This document shows, piece by piece, positions 1-12,100 of a stretch of 64,000 nt of DNA; the stretch's first letter is position 1, and each line of letters opens with the position of its first letter. Location: assembly GCF_030463535.1 (NCBI RefSeq), contig NC_132894.1:11861933-11925932 (forward strand). Direction: 5' to 3'. The notes under the pieces were generated by a model. It was not told the origin of the DNA, did not search any database, and saw only the letters and a program-made list of their open reading frames with translations. The position numbers and the translations under genes are program-made. Source of the stretch: Salminus brasiliensis. Lineage: Eukaryota > Chordata > Actinopteri > Characiformes > Bryconidae.

Positions 1-1194
1 AGATAAAGATCTACTGTAATGATGGTTTGCTAAAATGTTCAGAAACCAGCTAAATCAGCAGCAATTTTTGGGCCATAACAAAAAAGTGTCAAGCTATAAC
101 ACTTAACCATGTATAGCCTAGGTTTTCAAAGTATACTATAGACATGGACCTGGGTTAAGGTCAGGCCTAAGTTAGGCTGAAGCATTTCAAACAAAAAACA
201 ACCTGTGCATTGTAACATTAGTTACACATCACGTTTAAGTTACACTCCCAACTGAGGTAAAAGAAACAAGTCAAAGTTGCATTTCAGCAATGGCCTGTTT
301 GCCAGCCAACGGAGGAATCCACAGGATTCCACAGTGGATGCAGTGATATTTCAATGGCAGTTTTTGGAAATATGTTGTGCTGTACCCCAGGGGTTCCATG
401 AGATCTGCAGTTCCTGATCTGCAGTTTGCAGTTCCGTGCTTTTGTACATCCTAATATTTTTCTTTTGTTTTTCCGCCTGTTGTGGTCATTCCAGTGGTTG
501 CAGATACTATGGTGTCTGTGATTGTGTTGGTTTGTATAGCAGATCTAGTACCGGCTCATCAACAACCTCCTCTGCAATTCACCTGTGATTGAAGTTCATT
601 ATAACTTCTGGGCCAAAGTTAGAAAATTACAAAACTAATTTAGAAATGACCAGACTGAGTCATTTACAGTATGTCAGATTACTCTGCAGTGGATTTCTGT
701 CAATTTCTTTCTATTTTTGATGACTGTATTAAAAAACAAGCAAAAGCCAAATCTGCTGGTTTTCTAATTCATTTCAGCAGCATCTTCTAACTTTATATGT
801 AGCAGCAAGTAACATTAAAGCCAACCGACTCCTAATACGTACTTGCCTTGGCTAAAACACAGGGCTATAATACTACTGATATACTTACTGAGTGAATGTA
901 TGTAAATGTGATTGCTGTAAATTACACTGGTTTGATGTGAACTGTAAATGATATTTAACAAAGTGATCTAATCTTTTAAAGAGGTTTTCTATACTTATAC
1001 ATTTCTTTTTTCTTTGATTTATGGCTTGAATTTTATTCTAGTTTGATTTTCACTTTGAAAGAGATGACTACTGTTGTTCAATGCTGTTTTTTTGTAATAA
1101 TATACTCTTCCCCCTAAATTCCTGATGTAAATTGATGGTGATCCATAGTGTTTTACAACAGCGTCAAATCAACCCATTAGTTATTTTGGAATGA

Positions 1195-1200
1195 AATAAA
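1195..1200 (+). terminator. Candidate polyadenylation signal AATAAA
   Basis: A canonical AATAAA hexamer is followed within 10 bases by a run of T. It could end an upstream plus-strand transcript. It could also be chance in AT-rich DNA. Confidence 0.3.
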
Positions 1201-2814
1201 ACTTTTTTCATTATGTTACATACAGTATGGACTTGCCTTATTTACCATGAACACTGTCTCCAGTAAACTGTAAATGTACTTGGGATTCTTAAAAAAACAA
1301 AAAAACAAAACAAAAAAACAACTACACATAAGCTACATATAATGCGGTGCTCTGATGGTAGTGGTGACCCAGCGTGACTTATTTAGGACATGTAGAGCTT
1401 CCACTAAGTGCCATGAATAACTCTTATAGCTGGTAGTCTAGTTGGCATTTTCCCCGAAGGTTCTGCGTAAGCTTTAGCCCATAGGTCTATGCTCTTTGGC
1501 ACCGGATTTGAGCTGAAACAATCATTTTAAGGCTCCGTTGATTGGCTGTATCAGTTGATTTTGACACTGTTAATGTTTTAACTGCTTGTGGTTGATTGGT
1601 TGTCACCATCATGATAGTCAGATGATCTTTGGTCCTGAGGTAAAGTTTAGAAACCGGCAGTGCTCACGGTTCTCAAATCAACTTGCTCTTTACTGGCATT
1701 GGAATAGAAGTCACTGGGTTGTAGGAATGTGTATGTGGTTTGACTGAACTCACGTGACCCTTTTTACCCATTTCACTATCAGACTGTATTTATGATGCTG
1801 AGCAAAGCCTCAGGTCTGTATACTATGTATTGAAGAACACAACACAAAACTTTCAACAGACTTAAGCACAAAACAGGCCAGCTGGTGGAGCTCTTCATGC
1901 TTGTATCTGGACCAAAGGCAAAGGCAGTGATACGGTGGAGATCCTATTACGCTGTGGAACTGGCACCCCGAGTAAATCCTCCCTGAGTTACAACACATTA
2001 CAACAACGAGGAACTGCAGCTGCGGAGTAGAAAAACTGAACCACTGAAGCTCATAAGAAAATAATACCTCAGGCTACCTCCCTCACAGCTTACACGATAC
2101 AGACTGCATTGTTGCACTGTACTGTAGTAATCCCTGAGTGTAATTTTGGTCGTATGGAGCTCAGCTAGGCTAGAGTTAGCTTTTAAATACCTGCTGCTCG
2201 CTTCCTGCATCTTTTCCTTCCCCACACACACCTTCTCATACTTCTCTGGCTCTTGGCATCAGGCAAAGCTGCAGTGATGAGGCCTGGTTCACATAACAAC
2301 TCTCTCTCTATATATGATGTGCTGCTCACCAGTGTTTTAATATGCACAACTATGGAAATAATTGTCTCAGGCGATAAAAAAAATAACAAAAGCACCATAT
2401 TCTCAGGTATTGGTCACTGTGTTCGGCCGTGCTGCCATCTAGGGCAGTTGACTAAGGCAAGAATGCTGTGACTGTTACAGAAATTGACTGAAGGGACGAA
2501 CATAGTGTTTGAGGTTTTTATGATATGTCACTTTTACTGTTTCTAAAGCAGCACTATGTGAGAACTGATCTTTTTTGCTCCTAGAGATACAGATACCGGC
2601 ATCTGAAGTGATATGAGCATGTGGTCTGAGGCGTGAGATTAATTTTACAGGAGTTTCCTCATGGAGCTATACCGAAGTGGCTGTCACTACCTAAATTGCG
2701 TGATCTTTGAGATTCCTGACAATTAATGACCTGGTGACAGTACATGCATTTCTATAGGTGGTTCTATTGCATTACAGTTGTAGGAGTTGGATTGTCCATT
2801 TAATCGACCATAGT

Positions 2815-2900
2815 TATATATATATATATATATATATGCAATCTATATATATATATATGTGCATTTTGGTTGCATATATATTTGGTATATATATATTAAA
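2815..2900. repeat. Interrupted TA microsatellite
   Basis: Alternating TA tracts are interrupted by short unique bases, followed by further TATATA runs. The open reading frames crossing it (YIYIYI-type) are artefacts of the repeat. Confidence 0.9.
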
Positions 2901-3186
2901 AAAAATAAAATATATTCATAAAATTGCTTTTGTGTCAAGTTGGATTTCTTCAGCAGTGTGTTCACTTTTTATGATCTTTCCCCATGGATAATGCATAACC
3001 AGAGGGAATTAATAAGCATACACAAACTATACCACACATCAATACTATGTGCACTGGCTTAAATATTACAGCAGATTTGCTTCTGTGGGACTTTTAAGTC
3101 ATGGTACTTCTGTTACATTATTCCAATAAATCCTCACTAGTACTTTTTTTGGATATTAACAGGTTTTTCCACGCATTCCAACAATG

Positions 3187-3222
3187 TCCTCCTCCTCCTC
3201 CTCCTCCTCCTCCTCCTCCTCC
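3187..3222. repeat. (TCC)n trinucleotide repeat upstream of the transporter gene
   Basis: About twelve TCC units lie roughly 265 bases 5' of the transporter start codon. It is a purine/pyrimidine-asymmetric tract in the probable promoter or 5' UTR. On the minus strand it reads as poly-glycine, which is not a gene. Confidence 0.9.
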
Positions 3223-3486
3223 CCGCGCGTGAACACCAACGTGCCAAACACAGAGCATTGAGCCTGTCCACAGCTCGCGTCCAAATCCCCCATGGCTTGG
3301 CGCCATCCACAACACAGAAGTGTTAGATTTTATTACCGTGCCTTAATCCTCTTAGCAGCCTTCCGGTCCCTCAGCGCGTCTTCAGGGCTGGGTCTGAGCC
3401 ACGCGCGCGCATCCCTAATCCCCTCGCGGGCAGAACGCGTGTCCACAGCCTGGAGCCCCCCTGCCTCAGCGGCTCTCCGAGGCGCC
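3223..3486 (+). promoter_or_regulatory. CpG-rich 5' flank / 5' UTR of the SLC1 transporter gene
   Basis: GC content and CpG density rise sharply between about 3220 and 3720 compared with the AT-rich flanks. This fits a promoter-associated CpG island around the first coding exon. An in-frame upstream ATG at 3292 keeps the frame open into the chosen start at 3487. I prefer 3487 because the predicted N-terminus then has an ordinary length for the family. No TATA box was identified with confidence. Confidence 0.5.
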
Positions 3487-3714
3487 ATGGAGGAACTGCT
3501 GATACCGGAGGACGCGGAGGAGGCGCGCGGCTCGCGAAGGCCCAGCAAGGCGGACAGCGTGAAGGAGGCGCTGCGGAGCGCGTGCGGCGAGGGCGTCAGG
3601 GCGTACGTGAAGGATTGCGTGAAGCGCAACGGGCTGCTGACGCTCTCCGTGCTGGGAGTGGGGACGGGCTGCATGCTGGGCTACATGCTCCGCGGACTGG
3701 AGATGTCGGCGCAG
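3487..3714 (+). CDS. Transporter exon 1
   Basis: Encodes residues 1-76: an acidic then basic cytoplasmic N-terminus followed by TM1 ([13 protein letters not shown]). It ends in frame (phase 0) before GTACGG. Confidence 0.9.
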
Positions 3715-6700
3715 GTACGGGGTCTGACTCACCAGCGGTGGCGTGTAGGGCTGAGCGATACTGACCAACAGGGCTGGAGATTTAGCTGGAGTAGTGGTTC
3801 AAGACTGACCAAAGTTTCTCACAGTAGTTAAAGAATCAGCCATAACATTAAAACCACTGACAGGTGGTTTGTCAACACTGGCACATGTCAAAAGGTTGGG
3901 AGCGAGTTGAAGTTGAGGTGTGGAAGCAGGAAAAGAGGCAAGCATAAGGATCTGGATGGAGTCTGACTATGATGGGTAGATGCCCGGGTCAGAGCGTCTC
4001 CCAGAGAAGCAGGCGGGTGGTGTGTTCCTAGTATGCAGTGGTCAGTATCTACCAAAGGTTCTCCAAGGAGGGACCAACCAATAAAACAGCAACAGGGTCA
4101 GGGGCGCCCACAGAAGAAGTGCTGTGGCACAAACTGCTGGTGAAGTTAATGCCGGCTACGTCCTGAGGAATCAGTGCCTTGACTGTTTAGAGGTTTTGTT
4201 TTGGTGGCACAAGGGTGACACACACACACACACACACAGTATTAGACAGGTGGTTTTAATATGGCTGATTGGTGTGTTTTGCAGTTTTGGATATAGTGAT
4301 GAAAGCATATTCAGACTCCAGACACCATCTTTCCTCAACCAGACTGATCATTCAGAACACATTCACATTCTGGCTTCAGTGTTGGTCAAATCCAGCTCTA
4401 ATCCAGTAAAAACTGAGTTAGAGTGCTTTTCTTTTTCTTTCTTTAAACATGTTAACATTGTTTTGACCCTGGTTTTGTTGCACTGTAACTGATCAAAGTG
4501 GCATTTTAAGTTTTAAGCAATCTCACTTGCATAGTTTACCCAAATCACTTAACTTCTACTGGAAGTTAATGTAAAATAAGAGTTCTGCGTAATTTTAGAG
4601 CATTTCTATTGGTCTTTTCGTCCAGAATGATTTACGTAGATGGACTCGTGTCTGTCTGACACTATTAATATCACCACTATTAACTTTCTGTTGTATCTGC
4701 TTTGGTAATTTTTATCATTAATGTTTAAATAGTCTGGCCAGAGGAGGATGGGTCCACCTTGTGAGTCTTGGTTCCTCCCAAGGTTTCTTCCTCCACCTCC
4801 TTGCCACTGTCGCCGTTGGCTTGCTCACGGGGGTCTTTGACCCTTCATGTTATTTCTTCTTTCTTCTCTGTCTCTGTCCTTTATTAAGTACTAATTATGT
4901 AAAGCTGCTTTGTGATGACAACAGTTGTAAAAAGCGCTATACAAATAAATTTGACTTGACTTGACTTGACGTAGTGTACAGAGCAGCTACAGGGTTTAAA
5001 CCATGTAAAGAAAATTAAAAATGGGCATAAATTACATTTCCATTACATTTCCATTTAAGGCATTTAGCAGACACTCTTATTCACAGCAACATACAAACGT
5101 GCTTCACTGTGTACTCAGAAAATATCCTTAGCTATCTGGTATAGGCTAGGATCCAAAAGATACCTCTAAGCTGAGATACTGCTAAATACAAAAGTCAGTA
5201 TGGAGACCACAATACTCTACACTACACTTTATCCAAGTACTCTTGGAAGAAATGGGACTTCTTTTGAGGAGAGCGAGTGAGTCTGCCATTCGGACTCCCA
5301 GGGGGAGCTCGCTACACCACTTCGATGCCAGGACAGAAAATGGAGATGCATGTTTTTCATAGGACAGCAGCGATATTTACATTTACATTTACGTTTCCGG
5401 CATTTAGCAGACGCTCTTATCCAAAGCGACTTACAAAAGTGCTTTGTTATTTACCCAAGAAAAACCTCAGCTAGTTTAAATAGACTAATAGTTCAAAGAT
5501 ACCTCTAAGCTTAGACTCTACTAAACACAAGTCAATAAGGAGACCAGTGTGCTATTTGCCTAAGTAATCTCAGAAGAGGTGGGTCTTCAGTCTGCGAGAT
5601 GTAGATCTGTTTTGATTTCAGTAATGCCTGGTTGCCATTCCTAATATCTTGAATTATGAGTAGGTCATGTATCATGTTGGTTATAATAATTCTAATAATG
5701 TTTATTTTGTAGTTAAAGCTGATATGTTTAAGCATCCTGTCACTTTTATCATATCAAAAACTTCAACTATTATTATTCTCCAAATTACAACAGCATTTCC
5801 CTTTGGGTGTGGAAGTCCACAGAACATCCTTACAATCTTTACTAATACATTTTTAAATTGTAAAGAAGTTGAAAACAAGTAAAGGCTTTCCACAGTCCAG
5901 CGCTAATGGTAAAGGTTGGCGTTAGGAAGTGCTTAAGGCTGAGCCAAGCCCTGTTGACTTTAAATCCAGACATAGGCCAGTCTGCCAAGGCAAACAGTAG
6001 GGAATAGCTTGGGTCAACTCGTGCAAGACGCGTGACCCACACCCACAGGTTAATGAGCTCTTGTGTGTGTGACGTAGCCAAAGGCCAAAGGAAAAGTTGG
6101 CTAGTAGATCTGTCCGTTCATCAAGAGGCAAAAAAACAGCACTTACTCTCGTTGGAAGAGGATGAAGTAACACTACTTGGCTTTTACACTCCTTTTCCTT
6201 CCTTAGCCAAGATGTGATTTTGGGGAGCATTACACTCTTAGAGCTGCCAAAAGGGTTCTTTGGAACAATGCCATTTTAGGTTCTCCACAGAACTGCTCAG
6301 TAAAAGGAACACTGCAGGATTTCTCTCCATCTCCATCTGTGGTATACAATCAGTTACCACAGACAGTTTTTAATAATTTTATGAATAATGAATAATCAGT
6401 GCTTTCCCTGTAATTGATCAAGAAATCAGTGGAAGTACACTGTATGGACAAAAGTATTGGGACACCTGCTAATTCGTTGTTTCTTGCTAAAACCAAGGGT
6501 ATACATACAGTTGATTCTGCTTTTTGGTGTTAGAGTAGCTGTCTCCACTGTCCAGGGAAGGCTTTCTACTATGTTTTGGAGCATTGCTATGAGGATTTGA
6601 TTTCATTCAGCGACAAGGGGAGCTGTATACCCCTTTAGCCCGCCTTGCATTAGGCATGGTGCCCATAGGTTAATGTTTATCTGCTCCAGATAGTCCTACT

Positions 6701-9047
6701 CTATTGATGAGACTTTTCTACTGGGATTCGACAAGCTGTGTGTGTATATACATGCATTTGCACATCTGTGTCAGCAATGGGTGCAACTTAAAGTAGCTGA
6801 AAGCTTTCATTAGGAGGGGTGTCCGCAAACATTTGGACAGAACGTGCATGCCAAGAACAGAGAAAAACTCATGTATAAGATGACCGGTCCACATCAGAAT
6901 AGGCAGCCTCCGTTACACATCCTGTTGGATTTTCCGGTTTCCATGGTTATTTGTATATTATTATTATGAATATGAATATTTATTGATAATATCTCCTACC
7001 CACATGGTCTAATGACACAGGCTGTGACCGATATGGCTCCCTATTTACGTTTTAGGGTACTAACGAGTATGTTGGCCATTTCTTTCTGAATGTCCGAATC
7101 CCCACAATGCACTCGTAATTTATATTAAACATACATCAAAGCTCACTACATCAGCTGAATGTGGAACAAACTGCATTGTGAGTGGCATTGCTAAGAAACA
7201 GTCATGTGACAAAATAGAGCCAATGACATTTGCTTGTATGAGTAAGTGATAGTTACAAGCCACTGAATGCTGTGAATTTCAGATATTGTCTCAAGTAGTT
7301 CGTTAATGGGTGTCTTATGTTTCTAAGCAACATAACAGAGAAAGATTATTTAACGAACAGCCCAACAGCACAGTGCTTTTACTAACTTTCATTCAGAATT
7401 CAGTTACTGTGTGTACAGAGCTTTAAACATGGGCTAATCATGGGTTGTTCACACAATGATGATGAGGAAGTGTCTGAATTCATATGTGTTTTAGTAAACT
7501 AAATAGTCTCTCTCTATATAGTGCAGTATTAATGAGGGAGCAGGGATCTATTTTGGGCACAGCCATTGTCTGCTGTTTAACTAAACTAAGACTAAGTCTA
7601 CATTTTTTGTCTTCTTGGGCCAAGGGCCAAAAAGACAAAGCAGATATAAATAAAGAAGGTATGCAGTTTATGTAAAAGAATGCTTTATTATTTTTAGGTG
7701 AGGGAGTAGGCCAAATCGAATGTCTTCATGGGTCAGCTTGTACCTGTGAGCCAATGTTTTGGGTAGTGGTAAAATCTTTCTTCTGTTTTCTTCTTTCTTT
7801 TCTATTTTAAGGCAAAAATGTATTTTTCGTTTCCTGGAGAACTCCTCATGAGAATGCTTAAAATGCTCATCCTGCCGTTAATCACCTCAAGGTAATGCTC
7901 CTTTCTAACTCTCAGTTTTTTTACACAATCCTTATATATCCACCTGCCATTGTATAGTTGGTCCACTATAGCTCTGGTTTTGCACGCATGATAAATCTTT
8001 CCCCTCTGTCTGTAGCTTAATGTCTGGACTGTCGTCTATGGAATCCAAGGCCTGTTGTCGGATGGGAGTTCTGACGGTGACCTATTACCTGTGGACTACC
8101 TTTATTGCTGTTGTGGTTGGCATTGTGCTTGTGTTAATCATCAAGCCGGGCTATGGGACTGAGATGGAAAGCAACAGGCTTGGAGGTCCAGTAATGACTT
8201 CTGCAGACGCACTGCTGGACCTTGTCAGGTAACTTTCAGTTGGGTACCCAGGAAACATTAGGTCTTTGAATAACTGTTAAAATGCACTTGATTTCGAAGT
8301 CAATTAAACTACAAAAAAGTAAACACACTGATAAAAGAATACGATTCTTGGGGAACCTTTGAAAGGGTCTTCAATTTGAAACTGTGGAAGAACCTCTGTA
8401 AGGTGCTTTGAGGAACCTTCTAGAAAAAGTTTTCTCAAAGAACTTTAAGAAGCACCTTAAGAAGTACTTAACAGGTCAGGCTTCCATTCCTCGCACCTAA
8501 CAATAACCCAGTTTGCATTGTTTGCATGTGGTTACTGAATAGTAGGCCATAGGATGTGATAAGCCTGACATTAAGGGTATACGTTTTTGTTTTTTTTAAT
8601 TGAACCTTCCGAGCCGAAAAGCACCATTTAGCGACCTTAATTTGTGAGAGTCTACTGGCAGGCTTTACAGGATCTGACCAATATGGCCAACCCTGTATTT
8701 TATGGAGCATCCTGGGTGCCTGAAGTAGATTATACGTATATATATAATGTACATAATATAGATATTATGTACATTTACCTTTTCAAAGGTAGGACCTAGG
8801 TCATTCACGAGAGGCGTCTAGGCCTGAGGAGTTCAGGCCATGCCATACTACAAAATCCAATTAAAGCGGAGGAGTGATTAGTGTATTTTTAGTAATCCAT
8901 ACAAAGAACTGGTTTACTGGCTAAGTAACCAATGGGGATCACTGCAGAGGATCTCCTTCTCGTGATGGTCATGGTGGCTTGGTGTTTTGACTTATGCTAG
9001 TGTGCTAATTAAGACCCTCCAGAAACACCTGCGCAGGCTCTTAAAGC

Positions 9048-9103
<56 letters not shown>

Positions 9104-12100
9104 AAAATACAATGACATGACAGCTACATATTAAAAGGCTGTCAATCAGAATAAAGAACCCTTTAGCCAAATACTGCCTACAGATACCATTTGTACGGTT
9201 TATACGTACATTATGTGATTTCCTGATTAAAGGGATCATTTCATGAGGTTATTTTTATTTAAAGAGTTTAATGTACAACAGAGGTCAACAACCATGGTCC
9301 TAGAAGGCCAGAGCTCAGCACAATTAGATACTTTCTCTGCTGATTAGACAATAGACACTATTAAAATTTCGAAATGTACTGCTCACACCCCACATCCTAT
9401 GCACCGATTAGCCATAATATTAGCACCACTGACAGGTGAAGTAAAAAGCATTGATTATCCGTATCTACAGTGGCATCTGTCAATAGGTGGATATGATAGG
9501 CATCAAGTAAACAGTGCGTTCTAGAAGTTGATATGTTGAAGCAAGAAAATAGGTCAAGGGTAAGAATCTGAGCCAAGGACCAAATTGTCATGGCAAGACG
9601 TCTGGATCAAAAACAGGTCTTGTGGGGTGTTCCCGATATGCAGCAGTTAGTTAGTACCTACCAAAAGTGCTCCAAGGAAGGACAACCAGTGAACCGGTGG
9701 GTTCTTGGCCTCCCGAGGCTTTAAGGATCTGCTCCTAACATCTAGATACCAGGACCCTTTTAGAGGTCTTGTGGAGTCCATACCTCAAATGATCTGTCAT
9801 GGCGGCAGAAGGGGGACCTACTCAGTATTAGGTGGTGGTACTGATGTTATGGCTAATTGGTGTATCCAGTACAAAGTATGCTACAAAAAACATAATTACA
9901 TCCTAACACAAATGTTATTTTAGGGGTTTTAAAGCCACTCAGTTCTCCTAATTTCTGTTTCTTTAGGAATATGATTCCTTCAAATCTTATCGAGGCCACA
10001 TTTCAACAGGTATGTTGACCAGCAATTAATTTTACTGCGTTTCTATTGCAGTGTAAACCCAAATAGTCATTGTTTCAGTAGAAAGTAATTTCCCTCAATC
10101 ATGATTTCTGTAAAATTTGGCTTCTACACCTCTGTCATCTCTTTGCAGTATAAGACAGACCTCATTCCTATGGTCAGAACACAAATCAGCAGCACCAAAC
10201 AGCCCAACTTTGTCTACCTCATGCCAGATGAGGAGAATCCTAAAGGTCACACAGTGCTGCTGGAGCTCACTCCGCCTCCCGACATTCACTACAAGACAAT
10301 CCCTGGCAGCAGCCAGCAAATGAATGTTCTGGGCATCGTCATCTTCTCAGCCACTATGGGTAAGTCTGAGTGAGACTCGGAAATAAATCGCCTTATATTA
10401 GTGCTGGGTGATTTATCATACAGTGTACTGGTTTGGACCAGTGTCACACTGACATTAATATATGTATTATTAGTTTTGATTCATAAAAACATGCTGTTTT
10501 TTTTCTTTTTATGAATAGCGAGTTTTTGTTTAAAGGGCTGATATCATAAAAATCTCAGTTCTTAACCACCAATACAAACAATAGTGTTTATCATAATATG
10601 AAGTCATTGTTAACAAATTTCAAAATTTGCCATTCTCCTCCCAGTCCACACGAACCATATTTAGAAATGAATTTTGTGATGTCACAACAACCAGAACATT
10701 TGCATATCTGTTTAAGCACAGCTCAGCCCTGCTAACTCATGTTGAAGTTATAAGGAGAGTTTGAATCCAGGCTGCTTTTTGAAAAAGGCCCAATACAAGA
10801 CATTATTATTTACACATATATGTCAATGACCTATGATCAAAGTAGATATATGGAGTATGTGACAATCATTTATAATGTATAATTTATTTAGCATCACACA
10901 TATGTAGCAGAAAGTAGCAGTACTCAGGAAGCAGGGGTTCAATAACTTGATGAAAGCTGTGGTGTAACTATGGAGCCACTGCACATACTTTCTATCATGT
11001 CTTCAATGATGTGTTTAGAGCTGCTCAGTATATCATAAATAAACGGGGCCATGTGCTTTCAGGCCTCCTCCTTGGCAGAATGGGTGAGCGAGGTACGCCA
11101 TTAGTCAACGTTTGCCAGTGCATCAATGAGTGTGTGATGAAGATCATCAATGCGGCTGTTTGGTAAGAGAAAGCATTTGTGTTTTTGGATGAACTGTACT
11201 GTATCTAGAATACAGGCCAATGTTTTGGAAAAAATAAATACTTTTTTTTTTTTTTTTTTTTACTGTTTTTGCATTATATTGTTTTATTTATGATATTATT
11301 AAAATACAAAAATGCATGGCATAATGGGCAGTAATATGCTTATTAACAGAGAATGAAACCAGCTGACCATTTTCTGCAGCCTTAGTGTGCAACAGATTAT
11401 TAATGTGTTCTGCTCCTGGCGATTCTCCCGCAGAGTTTTATTACAGCTTTAATCACTTCCACCTGATTCTCTCATTCAGGCAATCCCAAAAGCTTAATGA
11501 ATTGAATGAGGTTTAATTAGGGAATTGTAATTTGAATATAATTAACACCTGGTCAATATAAGAGACTGTTATCCACAAACAGCATGAACTAGAGATCTTG
11601 TGTTGTTCTGGTCATTGGTTTGACTTCAAAGGTAATTCCACACATTTTAAAAATATTTCTGCATGACCATTAAGATGTAAACAAAGTCATGTAGAGTAGT
11701 TTGACGTGAAATGCAATAATTTTTAGAAACAACACATGTGCATTAGAGTGTGGGGGAAGAAGTATTACCAAATAATATAGTTTCACCTCATAAACCTTAT
11801 GATTTCACATTTTCATCTCAACTTTAATTTTCATAAATAATGAGTAGTAAGAAAATGGTCATGTAAAAACATTGTAAATGCAAATGTACTGGTCTTCTTA
11901 GATAGTCTCATAAAAACAGATGCACATGGTCATTATTGAAATCAGATTGTACAACCTAGCAACAAAGGACACCCTGCCAGCCAAGGAATGATCCATTGAG
12001 AACATTGAAGCTAATGCTCACGCGTCACTGTGTTGGTAGAGTGTCTCCTGTACATAGTCAGCACGTGAAGTCTGGCCAAGACAGGTGTGTCAAACCGTGC

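Larger units (their letters stand above)
1..3180. other. Non-coding region left of the transporter gene; possible 3' UTR of an outside gene
   Basis: No coding exon with splice sites and recognisable protein is visible here. The first ~1.2 kb is AT-rich, lacks obvious dispersed repeats and ends in an AATAAA hexamer at 1195-1200 followed by a T-rich stretch. That arrangement would fit the 3' UTR of a plus-strand gene whose coding part lies outside the window, but this is inference. From 1.2 to 3.1 kb I see only AT-rich sequence and a TA microsatellite. Confidence 0.4.
3715..7811 (+). other. Transporter intron 1, repeat-rich
   Basis: Holds a shortened Tc1-like element (3835-4276), a LINE-type 3' end with a TTGAC tail (4735-4970), two L2-like repeat tails (5034-5610) and a TA-flanked MITE copy (6436-6846). 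The rest is unassigned and no exon was recognised. Confidence 0.7.
8229..9966 (+). other. Transporter intron 3
   Basis: Carries a fragment of the GGTTCTT foldback MITE (about 8340-8460), a (CA)n microsatellite and a Tc1-like relic (9402-9865). No exon-like sequence was recognised. Confidence 0.6.

Noticed and set aside
3118-3315. Minus-strand frame with a poly-glycine run
   Set aside because: It is created by the (TCC)n repeat. There is no domain, no splice context, and it faces the transporter promoter.
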